Positions 35,004 through 42,758 of a stretch of 52,319 nt of DNA are shown here, piece by piece. Made by a program: the position numbers and the translations under genes. A model generated the notes under the pieces. The model saw only the letters and a program-made list of their open reading frames with translations, ran no database searches and had not been told where the DNA came from. The DNA comes from Oscillospiraceae bacterium (lineage in GTDB: Bacteria; Bacillota; Clostridia; UMGS1810), in assembly GCA_021629085.1 (NCBI GenBank), contig JAJXRJ010000011.1, positions 1 to 52,319 on the forward strand, given 5' to 3'. The number at the start of each line of letters is the position of its first letter. Positions within the stretch are counted from its first letter, which is position 1.

Positions 35004-35932
35004 CGTGTCCCCTCCCTCAAGTAGTCAAAAAATAACGGCGTACCACCTGTATGGAGAAAGAGAATATGCTTGTTCACAATGCCAAAATCACGAATGTAGC
35101 GCTGCATTCCCGCATATGCCTTGCCCGTATAGGTGGCATCCAGAGCAATTCCATGCAGGCAAAGCATGGTGTTTATAGCCCGGCCAACCTCTGCATCCTG
35201 CTTTCCATAGCCGCCGCAGGTATAGCGGTCCACAAATATGGTTGCCTGTTCGACGCAGTTTTTCTCCACAGAACACTTCGTTTCTCTCAAATAGTCCCAA
35301 ATGCTGTCAAGAACCACCTGACGGCCGCGTAGATTGGCTCTCGCAATGCTGATGCCGACAATGTTCCTATCATCACCATGTATGAGCTGGCCTGCGACAA
35401 GCCCGGCCTGGGTCGTCCCTGTCCCAGAGGCCAAAAAAATAAAATCAAACTGGATTTGATGTGCCTGCTCAAACCGCCGGATCTCTTCATAACAGTCCAC
35501 ATAGGCCTGTGTGCCCAAATTTCCGTGGCCGCCGCCCGCAATAAAATACGGCTTCTTGCCGCCATCCTTTAACGCCTGTATCGTTTGCGCAATGGTTTCA
35601 TGCACATCATCGACCGGAACTGTGATACACTTTGCGCCAAACAGCTCCATCATCTGGCGGTTAAAGGTCGGCTTGGATGCCTCAAGCGGCCCAATGATAC
35701 AGCACGGCAAATTTCTCATTGCCGCCATATTGGAAATAACGCGGCAGTGGTTGGAACTGCTGCTGCCATAGGTTACAACGCAGTCATAGCCCAAAGCGTC
35801 AATCTCTTTAAAAAAGTAGGCCGCCTTGCGCGCCTTGTTGCCGCCAAAGGAAATGGGGATGAGGTCGTCGCGTTTTATAAATATTTTGTTGGTTTCAAAC
35901 GTTTCAACACTTTGAATTACGGTTTCTTCCAC
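35000..35932 (-). CDS. PLP-dependent enzyme, ACC deaminase/D-cysteine desulfhydrase family
   Basis: About 310 residues, fold-type II. 'IFIKRDDLIPISFGGNKARKAAYF' carries the PLP Lys in GGNK; 'TYGSSSSNHCRV' resembles the conserved SNH loop; 'SGTGTTQAG' is the phosphate-binding loop; and 'FLHTGGTPLFFDYL' ends the protein. The family acts on small beta-substituted or cyclic amino acids. Beside ATP-grasp and Asn-synthase genes it may produce or recycle an unusual amino acid for the glycan (inference). GTG 35932 follows GAGGGG with six-base spacing and matches the usual N-terminus; the ATG at 35989 would overlap the upstream gene by 29 bases. Four-base overlap with the next gene. Confidence 0.85.
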   Translation of the reverse strand: MEETVIQSVETFETNKIFIKRDDLIPISFGGNKARKAAYFFKEIDALGYDCVVTYGSSSSNHCRVISNMAAMRNLPCCIIGPLEASKPTFNRQMMELFGAKCITVPVDDVHETIAQTIQALKDGGKKPYFIAGGGHGNLGTQAYVDCYEEIRRFEQAHQIQFDFIFLASGTGTTQAGLVAGQLIHGDDRNIVGISIARANLRGRQVVLDSIWDYLRETKCSVEKNCVEQATIFVDRYTCGGYGKQDAEVGRAINTMLCLHGIALDATYTGKAYAGMQRYIRDFGIVNKHILFLHTGGTPLFFDYLREGTR

Positions 35933-35960
35933 TGGCTGCCCCTCTTTGCATTCCTGGTCA

Positions 35961-37259
35961 TCATTTAAACTCCAAAAGCCCTGCTGCATATTCTTCGCGC
36001 AGCGACTGATAATCGTTAAAATAGAGAATCATATCCTCACCCTGTTGGTTTTTGATTCTTAAAACAGAATTAATGTTTTCCAGCGTCTTACACAGCTCGT
36101 CTATATTTTGTGCGTAAATTCCCAAAAGTCCAATACAAGCATCGCTTCTTACCACGCTTCCCGCCCGTTTGGGCATGTCAATAAACACATTTGGCATAGC
36201 TGCAATTTCATCCAATCCCTCAATGGCGCCAATGACACCCGCCTGGGTGGAAAACAGATGATACGATGCAGCACATCCGGCCAATGCGTGATCAAGCGCC
36301 AAAGGCAAATCGCACGTTTTGTGCGTTATGCCAAGCGCGCATTCCAGCATCCACAAAACCGTGTTAAACCCCGTCACCTTTTCATACGGCACATAGGTCA
36401 TAACACCCCCAAAACGGTAGCCCATTTCCAGCAGATAGAACTGCCCGTCCACATCCCGCATACAATCCACCCACGCAATGCCCTCTTTGCATCCCGCAAG
36501 CTTCAGCGCAGCCACAACGCTGTCATTGACCTCTTCCAAATACTGCTTAAGATGCCGGGAGGTTGTGCACTTAAAGGAATACAGATTGGATGGTTTTCCC
36601 GGCACATGGTGGGCGGAGCTGAAATAAAGCAAGTGCGCCTCGCCCTCCGCAAGCACATAGTGGACATTGTATTCCGCACCGCTAAGCTGTCGCTCCACAA
36701 TGATTTCCTTCTCTGTGATGCTTCTGGCATTGCGATAAGCCGCAATAAGCGCTTGCTCATTGCTGCAATAGCGCATTCCCCGGTTGCCGCTTTGGTCGGA
36801 AGGCTTGACCACCACAGGATATTGAACAGAGGCAAGCTCTGTTTTTGATAAGGCATCGGAAACAACATAATCCTGCGCAACGGGTGCGCCGGCTGTTTTA
36901 CACAAATTTTTAAACACGCGTTTGTCTCTGGCGGCCTTCCACGAAAAGTCGTCGGCACAATAGATGGGAAGCTGCAGCCGTTTACAAATTTGGCGCGCGT
37001 GGTTGATATTAAAATCGCTTGCGCCAAACATCAGCGCAAAAACGGATTCTTCCCTGCATTTTTTACATAAATAATCAATATCGGTCGTACTGATATACCA
37101 GGCTTCGTCCGCCAACTCTTTTGTGGGCGATGTTTTCATCAAATCTGCAACAATGACATAAAGCCCCATTTTTTTGGCTTCTCTTGCAACCTGCAGCGTT
37201 CCATAGTCGCTGCCAAGGATTAAAAGCTTTTTCCCTTTTAAATCAGATGTGCCGCGCAT
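35961..37259 (-). CDS. ATP-grasp ligase-like protein (first)
   Basis: 432 residues. Pre-ATP-grasp domain 'LLILGSDYGTLQVAREAKKMG', then 'YPVVVKPSDQSGNRGM', 'IIVERQLSGAEYNVHYV', and the late metal motif 'YLLEMGYRFGGVMTYV'. The usual form is E-x-N-x-R-x-GG, but here the Asn is replaced by Gly (EMGYRFGG). A further domain of about 130 residues follows, as in the PurK/CarB-type and L-amino-acid ligase groups. Likely forms an amide or acyl-phosphate intermediate; substrate unknown. It opens the four-gene amino-acid module just after the phosphoglycosyl transferase. GGGGAG precedes ATG 37259. Confidence 0.85.
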   Translation of the reverse strand: MRGTSDLKGKKLLILGSDYGTLQVAREAKKMGLYVIVADLMKTSPTKELADEAWYISTTDIDYLCKKCREESVFALMFGASDFNINHARQICKRLQLPIYCADDFSWKAARDKRVFKNLCKTAGAPVAQDYVVSDALSKTELASVQYPVVVKPSDQSGNRGMRYCSNEQALIAAYRNARSITEKEIIVERQLSGAEYNVHYVLAEGEAHLLYFSSAHHVPGKPSNLYSFKCTTSRHLKQYLEEVNDSVVAALKLAGCKEGIAWVDCMRDVDGQFYLLEMGYRFGGVMTYVPYEKVTGFNTVLWMLECALGITHKTCDLPLALDHALAGCAASYHLFSTQAGVIGAIEGLDEIAAMPNVFIDMPKRAGSVVRSDACIGLLGIYAQNIDELCKTLENINSVLRIKNQQGEDMILYFNDYQSLREEYAAGLLEFK

Positions 37260-37288
37260 GCTGCACTCCCCGCTTTCACACTATGCTT

Positions 37289-37981
37289 CTAATTTCTATG
37301 TACCGCTTGCTTTTGCATCTTCCCTGCCCGGACAACATCCAGCCGTCCATGTCCGGCGCCGTGCTGCGCGCCGACCAGTAAGTCAGAGCGTTTTACAACT
37401 TTTGTCACCGTCATGAGCAAAATTTTTAAATCCATCAAAAAAGTACAGTGATCCACATAGGCAATGTCCTGCTTTAACCGCTCATCCCACGCAGTCACAT
37501 TGCGGCCGTTTACTTGCGCCCAGCCGGTTAAACCGGGGCGGACATCATGGCGGCGCGCTTCTTCCTCTGTGTAAAACGGAAGATACTCCACCAAAAGCGG
37601 CCTGGGGCCCACAATGCTCATGTCGCCGCGGAGAATATTGATAAGTTCTGGAAGCTCATCTAAGCTTGTGGAGCGCAGTTTGCGGCCAAACGGCGTCAGC
37701 CGTGCGTCGTCTGAAAGCAAATGGCCGTCCGCATCCCGCGCATCCGTCATGGTCCGGAATTTATAGAGATAAAACCGCTTGCCAAAAAGCCCTGGCCGCT
37801 CTTGTTTAAATATCACCGGCGTACCGAGCTTTTGACGGACCAAAAGCGCCGTGACCAAAAGCACCGGCGACAGCACAATGAGCGCCAGACTGGAACAAAT
37901 CACGTCAAATGGACGCTTGATATAGGCTTCATAGAGCCCTTTTTTCCGCTTTATATTTGCCACAATTTTATTTTCTCCCAT
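37289..37981 (-). CDS. Phosphoglycosyl transferase, PglC/WbaP-type (monotopic)
   Basis: 230 residues. N-terminal re-entrant membrane helix (about 23-50, 'RPFDVICSSLALIVLSPVLL'), then the catalytic 'FKQERPGLFGKRFYLYKFRTM', 'SLDELPELINILRGDMSIVGPRPLL' and 'RPGLTGWAQVNGRN'. The size and layout match small PglC-type enzymes, which transfer phospho-N-acetyl sugars from UDP-sugars to undecaprenyl phosphate, and so start each repeat unit. The ATG at 37981 lacks a good ribosome site; a GTG six codons later has GGGAG upstream, so the N-terminus is uncertain by six residues. The C-terminal tail (about 200-230) is basic and unlike the core. Confidence 0.92.
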   Translation of the reverse strand: MGENKIVANIKRKKGLYEAYIKRPFDVICSSLALIVLSPVLLVTALLVRQKLGTPVIFKQERPGLFGKRFYLYKFRTMTDARDADGHLLSDDARLTPFGRKLRSTSLDELPELINILRGDMSIVGPRPLLVEYLPFYTEEEARRHDVRPGLTGWAQVNGRNVTAWDERLKQDIAYVDHCTFLMDLKILLMTVTKVVKRSDLLVGAQHGAGHGRLDVVRAGKMQKQAVHRN

Positions 37982-37990
37982 AATTTCATT

Positions 37991-38527
37991 TTAACGATGC
38001 GCCGTACCTGGATGCACTTTCTCATAGATACCCAATCTGCCATTCGGGTCGATAACCACACTGCGCAAAATCCCTTTGCGGCTTGCATTTGCCACTTTTA
38101 CAAACCCACTGCGCAAAGCGGCCTTGATAGATGCCTGGTTGTCAGGCCGGATATATGCATACGCTTTGTCATACGAAACCCCCAACTCTGAAGTAAGGAC
38201 TCGATACAGAAGGTTTGCAAACCCATTTCCCCGCGCCTTTGGCATAACCCACAAAGAATTTAACACAATGTCGTCTGCCGTACAAAACCGATTCCTTCCG
38301 CCGCCCTTTGTCACAATACCGTACCCCACCAGGCGGTCGTTTTGCGCGATATATATCACATGGTAGCCGCCGCGCACAAAATCAATCGTTTCCCTCACCA
38401 TTCTGGAAAACAGTTTCTCATAATATGCCATCGGACAATAAAAATATCGAAACAGCCTTGTACGGTACCGATAAAAATCAATACCGTCAAATGTGCCAAG
38501 ATAGGTTAAATTTTTATCCTCTATCAT
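37991..38527 (-). CDS. GNAT family acetyltransferase
   Basis: 178 residues. The acetyl-CoA binding motif A is 'LNSLWVMPKARGNGFANLLYR' (R-x-x-G-x-G/A), followed by 'YIRPDNQASIKAALRSGFVKV'. Probably acetylates an amino group. Following directly after a DegT-type sugar aminotransferase and before a PglC-type transferase, it may make an N-acetylamino sugar that starts the glycan, as AatB-type GNAT enzymes or PglD do in bacillosamine-like routes (inference). ATG 38527 after GGGGAA; the longer frame overlaps the upstream gene. Confidence 0.8.
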   Translation of the reverse strand: MIEDKNLTYLGTFDGIDFYRYRTRLFRYFYCPMAYYEKLFSRMVRETIDFVRGGYHVIYIAQNDRLVGYGIVTKGGGRNRFCTADDIVLNSLWVMPKARGNGFANLLYRVLTSELGVSYDKAYAYIRPDNQASIKAALRSGFVKVANASRKGILRSVVIDPNGRLGIYEKVHPGTAHR

Positions 38528-38541
38528 GTGCTTCCCCTCAT

Positions 38542-39798
38542 TTATGCAAAGCAGGCCCGGATGACTTGTATAATTTGCGCCTGCTGCTCTTTTGTCATCT
38601 TGATATCGCTTGGCAGGCACAACCCTCTGTTAAAAATGTCCATGCCAACATCCAGCGGGTTGCCGTCCGTATGAATCATTCTGCTATCCTGTTTTATATT
38701 TACGGCTCCCGCACGTGTCACAAATGTATTTTTTCTGTACAGTGGCTGCATGTGCATGGGCTTCCAGATCGGGCGGCTTTCTGCATTGATGCTGCTGATT
38801 GCTTCCAAAATTTCTGTTGGACAGCTCTTTTGCGGCTCCGGCTGATAGGTTGCCTCGCATTCGCTTCTGATTTGCTTGCACATGGCATCTTCGTCAATGA
38901 TAATACAGGACATCCAAAAGTTTGGATCACTGTTTTGTGCGTCAAAGGGATTCATCTTTAACGGAAGATCTTTGAGCCCTTCCCGATACCGCTCATAAAT
39001 CTCTTTTTTCCGTGCAATGTGCTCTTCCAGATACGGGAACTGCCCTCTTATCACACCCGCAACCACATTGCTCATCCGATAGTTGTAGCCCAGCTCCTTA
39101 TGGCTGTACCAGGGCGCTGGTTCTCTGGATTGTGTCGACCACTTTTTCACTTTGTTTGCCGCTTCTTGATCGTCCGTCAAAAAAATGCCGCCAGAAGAAC
39201 CGGTAATCACTTTGTTGCCGTTGTATGAAATGGCATTGTATGTTCCAAACGCGCCTGTCTGCGCGCCTTGATAGGTTGCACCCAGTGATTCTGCCGCATC
39301 TTCAATCATTACAGCGCCGTGCCTGTTGCAAATTTCTAAAAGCTCGTTCATCTTAGCCGGAGTACCGTAAAGATGCGCAACAATTACAACCTTCCCGTCC
39401 GGATAGCATGCAAACGCCTTTTCCAAAGCCACAGGATCCATGTTCCAAGTGTCATACTCGGTATCAATAAAGACTGGCTCGCCCCCTTCATAGACAACCG
39501 GGTTTACCGTAGCGCTGAACGTCATATCAGAACAAAACACCTTTTGGTTGGGCACAACGCCTGCAAGCTTCACCGCCATATGAATGGCCGCCGTGCCAGA
39601 TGACAAAGCCACCGCATACTTACTCCCAACTTTTTCACAGGTTAAGCGTTCCACTTCGTCAATATTCTTGCCGACTGTGGACATCCAGTTTGTCTCAAAC
39701 GCTTCTTTTATGTACTCCATTTCCAGGCCGTGCATGGTTGGGCTTGCCAAATACAGATGGTTTTGAAATGCCTTAAAATGATTGGTATCCTTAAACAT
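38542..39798 (-). CDS. DegT/DnrJ/EryC1/StrS-family sugar aminotransferase
   Basis: 418 residues. PLP fold type I: 'SSGTAAIHMAVKLAGV' near residue 70, 'MIEDAAESLGATYQG', and internal-aldimine Lys in 'SYNGNKVITGSSGG'. C-terminal substrate domain ends 'RGLCLPSDIKMTKEQQAQI'. Typical of enzymes adding an amino group to C-4 (or C-3) of a 4-keto-6-deoxy UDP-sugar, as in bacillosamine synthesis. Its keto-sugar would need a separate 4,6-dehydratase; CapE of this operon yields a 5-epimer, so that donor may be encoded elsewhere. First gene of the operon, AGGAG eight bases upstream of ATG 39798. Confidence 0.92.
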   Translation of the reverse strand: MFKDTNHFKAFQNHLYLASPTMHGLEMEYIKEAFETNWMSTVGKNIDEVERLTCEKVGSKYAVALSSGTAAIHMAVKLAGVVPNQKVFCSDMTFSATVNPVVYEGGEPVFIDTEYDTWNMDPVALEKAFACYPDGKVVIVAHLYGTPAKMNELLEICNRHGAVMIEDAAESLGATYQGAQTGAFGTYNAISYNGNKVITGSSGGIFLTDDQEAANKVKKWSTQSREPAPWYSHKELGYNYRMSNVVAGVIRGQFPYLEEHIARKKEIYERYREGLKDLPLKMNPFDAQNSDPNFWMSCIIIDEDAMCKQIRSECEATYQPEPQKSCPTEILEAISSINAESRPIWKPMHMQPLYRKNTFVTRAGAVNIKQDSRMIHTDGNPLDVGMDIFNRGLCLPSDIKMTKEQQAQIIQVIRACFA

Positions 39799-39934
39799 TC
39801 CCTGCGCTCCTCTTTCTAGCTGCATTGTATAAATCCTATCATCTGTACGATAAAAAATATACTTTTTTCATTTTTATCAATATCGTTTCTTTCCCGCTTA
39901 ACTGTGCGGTTTGTGTACTATTATAAGCTTTTTT

Positions 39935-39963
39935 ATTATATCATTCTAAAAGTTAAAAGTCAA
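39935..39963 (-). promoter_or_regulatory. Promoter of the polysaccharide operon
   Basis: Minus strand: -35 TTGACT (39958-39963), 17-base spacer, -10 TATAAT (39935-39940). A leader of about 130 bases precedes the first gene. Confidence 0.8.
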
Positions 39964-39996
39964 TGGCAGACCTTTCACACTTCGTCTATAAAGTTA

Positions 39997-40025
39997 TTGA
40001 CAATTTTGGCGCATTATGCTATACT
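39997..40025 (+). promoter_or_regulatory. Promoter of the CAT tRNA
   Basis: -35 TTGACA (39997-40002), 17-base spacer, -10 TATACT (40020-40025), 20 bases before the tRNA. Confidence 0.85.
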
Positions 40026-40045
40026 GTTTGAGATGTGTTTTAAAA

Positions 40046-40122
40046 GGGCCTTTAGCTCAGTTGGTTAGAGCAACCGGCTCATAACCGGTCGGTCCGGGGT
40101 TCGAGTCCCTGAAGGCCCACCA
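40046..40122 (+). tRNA. tRNA with CAT anticodon (Ile2 with lysidine favoured, or elongator Met)
   Basis: Acceptor stem GGGCCTT/AAGGCCC, anticodon stem ACCGG/CCGGT around CTCATAA (anticodon CAT), T-loop GTTCGAGTC, encoded CCA at 40120-40122. It is not an initiator (a full C1-mismatch is absent). C4-G69 and C5-G68 are the pairs used by TilS to recognise tRNA-Ile2, and the D-arm and anticodon loop resemble Gram-positive Ile2, but elongator Met cannot be excluded by eye. Confidence 0.95.
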
Positions 40123-40125
40123 CGC

Positions 40126-40162
40126 CGCCGCAAGCGATATGACGCTTGCGGCGACTTTTTTA
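40126..40162 (+). terminator. Terminator of the CAT tRNA
   Basis: Stem CGCCGCAAGCG / CGCTTGCGGCG with loop ATATGA, then A-C-T6. It lies directly past the tRNA CCA. Confidence 0.9.
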
Positions 40163-40225
40163 CAAAAGCCACCGTGCGCTCATTTTTTTTGGCCCCGAAA
40201 AATTTATTAAAAAGGATTGCACATT

Positions 40226-41494
40226 ATGACACAGTCATACGCCATCACAAAATATGCCTGCTATTTGTCCAACGCGTCCATGTCGGCCGTCGCAAGCCTG
40301 TCGCCGCTGTTGTTTATCTCATTTCGTCAGCTTTATGGGATATCGTTTACGCTGCTCGGCCTGCTGGTGCTGGTCAATTTTTGCGTGCAGCTTTTTGTGG
40401 ATTTTATATTTTCGTTTTACTCCCACAAATTCAACATACAAAAAACTGTGCGGCTGATGCCTGTGCTAACAGTGATTGGCTTGCTGATATATGCCATTAT
40501 GCCGGCGCTGTTTCCAAAACAGGCCTATCTGTTTTTGATGACGGGCACCGTCATCTTCTCTGCGTCCGCCGGGCTTGCAGAGGTGCTCATCAGCCCGGTG
40601 ATTGCCGCCCTGCCCTCAGATCACCCAGAACGCGACATGAGCCGTGCGCACTCGGTTTATGCCTGGGGCGTTGCGGTTGTGGTGCTGGTCAGCACGTTAT
40701 TCCTGCAGCGATTTGGAAGAGAAGCATGGCATTTTCTCGCCCTGTTTTGGGCGCTCATTCCGTTGTCCGCTGCATTTTTATTTATGCGCGCAAAAATCCC
40801 ACCCTTAAAAACGCCAAAAGACAGTGCAGGTACGGCAAAACTGTTTTTAAACCCCACTCTATTTTTGTGTATTGTTTGCATTTTTCTGGGAGGCGCATCG
40901 GAAAATACAATGGCGCAATGGTGTTCCGGCTATCTGGAGGCAGCGCTTAAAATCCCAAAACTGTTTGGAGATGTGTTTGGCGTTGCGGCATTTGCCATTA
41001 TGCTGGGGCTTGGCAGAACACTGTATGCGAAATTTGGAACCCACATCACAAAATTTTTGCTGCTTGGATTTATGGGCGCAGTGGTGTGCTATCTGACCGC
41101 GGCGCTTTCCAAAAATGCCATAGTAGGCCTTACCGCCTGTGCGCTGACGGGATTTTTTACGTCTATGCTCTGGCCGGGAACGCTGATTTATGCTGCGGAT
41201 ACACTTCCATCCACAAGCGTGGCCGTCTATGCACTGCTGGCAGCAGGCGGTGATCTTGGCAGTTCCCTTGCGCCGCAGCTTGTGGGCAGCATCACAGATG
41301 CCATTTCCAAAAGCGGCAGTGTTTTGCCCTTTTTCGCATCCCTTTCACCGGAGCAAACCGGATTTAAGTGCGGTATGCTGGCAGCGGCTGCCTTTCCCCT
41401 GGCCGGCATGATGGTTGTGGGAATCATGTGCCGGTTGGCAAACAGGCATACGCACAAGCAAGATAGCAAAATTCAGATAGAGCAATCGCAGTAA
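40226..41494 (+). CDS. MFS transporter
   Basis: About 422 residues with 12 probable membrane helices, split by a polar loop near the middle ('AKIPPLKTPKDSAGTAK'). The loop after helix 2 contains 'DFIFSFYSHKFNIQKTVRLM', close to the MFS A-motif position, and the C-half has 'TLPSTSVAVYALLAAGGDLGSSLAPQLVG'. Proton-coupled exchange or export of a small molecule; substrate unknown. ATG 40226 has AAGGA upstream at ten bases; an upstream TTG in the same frame is rejected. Convergent with ddh through a shared terminator. Confidence 0.88.
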   Translation: MTQSYAITKYACYLSNASMSAVASLSPLLFISFRQLYGISFTLLGLLVLVNFCVQLFVDFIFSFYSHKFNIQKTVRLMPVLTVIGLLIYAIMPALFPKQAYLFLMTGTVIFSASAGLAEVLISPVIAALPSDHPERDMSRAHSVYAWGVAVVVLVSTLFLQRFGREAWHFLALFWALIPLSAAFLFMRAKIPPLKTPKDSAGTAKLFLNPTLFLCIVCIFLGGASENTMAQWCSGYLEAALKIPKLFGDVFGVAAFAIMLGLGRTLYAKFGTHITKFLLLGFMGAVVCYLTAALSKNAIVGLTACALTGFFTSMLWPGTLIYAADTLPSTSVAVYALLAAGGDLGSSLAPQLVGSITDAISKSGSVLPFFASLSPEQTGFKCGMLAAAAFPLAGMMVVGIMCRLANRHTHKQDSKIQIEQSQ

Positions 41495-41508
41495 TCCTTT
41501 TTCCCATC

Positions 41509-41540
41509 AAAAAACGGCAGGCCAATCGGCCTGCCATTTT
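41509..41540. terminator. Bidirectional terminator between MFS gene and ddh
   Basis: Stem GGCAGGCC / GGCCTGCC, loop AATC, with an A-run before and TTTT after. Confidence 0.9.
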
Positions 41541-41558
41541 GATTGTTATCAATCAATT

Positions 41559-42545
41559 TTACAGCAGCTGCGCCCGGAGCTCTGCACCGCTCTTGTTGGA
41601 AAGATAGGCGGGCGCAACGTCAAACACTGTTTTACACCCAGCTTGTCCCTCTGCATGCATCCGGTATGCTGCCCTTGCGTAGGCAACCAGAACAGATGCC
41701 GTAAATTCAGGGTTGGAATCAAGCTTTAAACTGTATTCGATAATGTGCTGATGCTCCAGATTGACACCGGTTTTGCCGCTGCGGATGACAAATCCGCCAT
41801 GCGGGATGCCGCTGTGGTGCTTATTGAGCTCTTCCTGCGTGATAAACGTGACAGTGGTGTCATAATCTGCAAAGTAGTTTGGCATGTTTTTAATTTCTGC
41901 TTCGATCCGCGCCTTGTCCGCTCCCTCTTCGGCCACTACAAAGCATTCGCGGGTGTGTTTTTCCCGCGTGGACAAGTTGGGATTTGCACCGCTCCGAACC
42001 GCTTCCAGCGCCTGTTCTACAGGAACGGTATACTGTTTTGCATCCTTTACGCCGTCAATTCTGCGGATCGCGTCAGAATGCCCCTGGCTGACGCCTTTTC
42101 CCCAAAAGGTGTAGTCACATCCGTCGCTCAGCACCGCACCGGCATACAGGCGGTTTAACGAAAACATACCCGGATCCCACCCCACAGAAATCAGGGCAAC
42201 CGTCCCGGCTGCTTTTGCCGCGGCGTCCACTGCTTCAAAATGTTCAGGAATTTTGGCATGCGTATCAAAGCTGTCCACCACATTAAACAATTTGGCGAGC
42301 GCAGGGGTTTGCTCTGGCAAATCAGTTGCACTGCCGCCGCACAAAATCATAACGTCAATTTGATCTGCCATTTTTTCCGCCTCAGAGATGCTATAGACCG
42401 GTGTAGTTTGAAATTGTGTCTCAACCGTTTTAGGAGCACGTCGTGTAAAGACTGCGGCCAGCTCCATGTCAGCATTTTGGCTGATGGCGCACTCAACACC
42501 GCGTCCAAGATTTCCATAACCGTAAATTCCAATTTTAATACTCAT
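41559..42545 (-). CDS. ddh: meso-Diaminopimelate D-dehydrogenase
   Basis: 328 residues, usual length. N-terminal NADPH site 'IKIGIYGYGNLGRGVECAI', 'ILCGGSATDLPEQTP', 'SFDTHAKIPEHF', 'SVGWDPGMFSLNRLY', and substrate-binding 'GKGVSQGHSDAIRRIDGVKDAKQYT'. Makes meso-diaminopimelate directly from tetrahydrodipicolinate with ammonia and NADPH, feeding lysine and peptidoglycan. This is characteristic of some Clostridia and Corynebacteria. ATG 42545 after AAAGGAG; a start three codons earlier overlaps this site. Promoter at 42583-42610. Confidence 0.97.
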   Translation of the reverse strand: MSIKIGIYGYGNLGRGVECAISQNADMELAAVFTRRAPKTVETQFQTTPVYSISEAEKMADQIDVMILCGGSATDLPEQTPALAKLFNVVDSFDTHAKIPEHFEAVDAAAKAAGTVALISVGWDPGMFSLNRLYAGAVLSDGCDYTFWGKGVSQGHSDAIRRIDGVKDAKQYTVPVEQALEAVRSGANPNLSTREKHTRECFVVAEEGADKARIEAEIKNMPNYFADYDTTVTFITQEELNKHHSGIPHGGFVIRSGKTGVNLEHQHIIEYSLKLDSNPEFTASVLVAYARAAYRMHAEGQAGCKTVFDVAPAYLSNKSGAELRAQLL

Positions 42546-42582
42546 AGCAAGCACTCCTTTTTGGTGAAATTTCTACTTATTT

Positions 42583-42610
42583 ATTATATGTCTTTTTTTT
42601 AAAATGTCAA
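42583..42610 (-). promoter_or_regulatory. Promoter of ddh
   Basis: Minus strand: -35 TTGACA (42605-42610), 16-base spacer, -10 TATAAT (42583-42588). Confidence 0.8.
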
Positions 42611-42711
42611 GATTTTTAAGGCGATAAAATCCTCTCTTTTTAAATTAGAGATTTGGCTTTCCGATGCGATCAGCGCTTTTTGAAAACAAGCTCTCAGGAA
42701 CTTGTCCGCTG

Positions 42712-42752
42712 CAGCTAAAAACAGCGCGGCAGACAGATGTCTGCCACGCTGC
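42712..42752 (-). terminator. Terminator of the giant deacetylase gene
   Basis: CAGCG-GGCAGACA / TGTCTGCC-CGCTG stem with one mismatch (42722-42751), followed on the minus strand by TTTTTAG. Confidence 0.85.
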
Positions 42753-42758
42753 ATAATT

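Noticed and set aside
40174..40950. Plus-strand open frame of 258 codons overlapping the MFS gene
   Set aside because: Frame-shifted reading of the MFS gene with the wrong composition; no ribosome site at its start.
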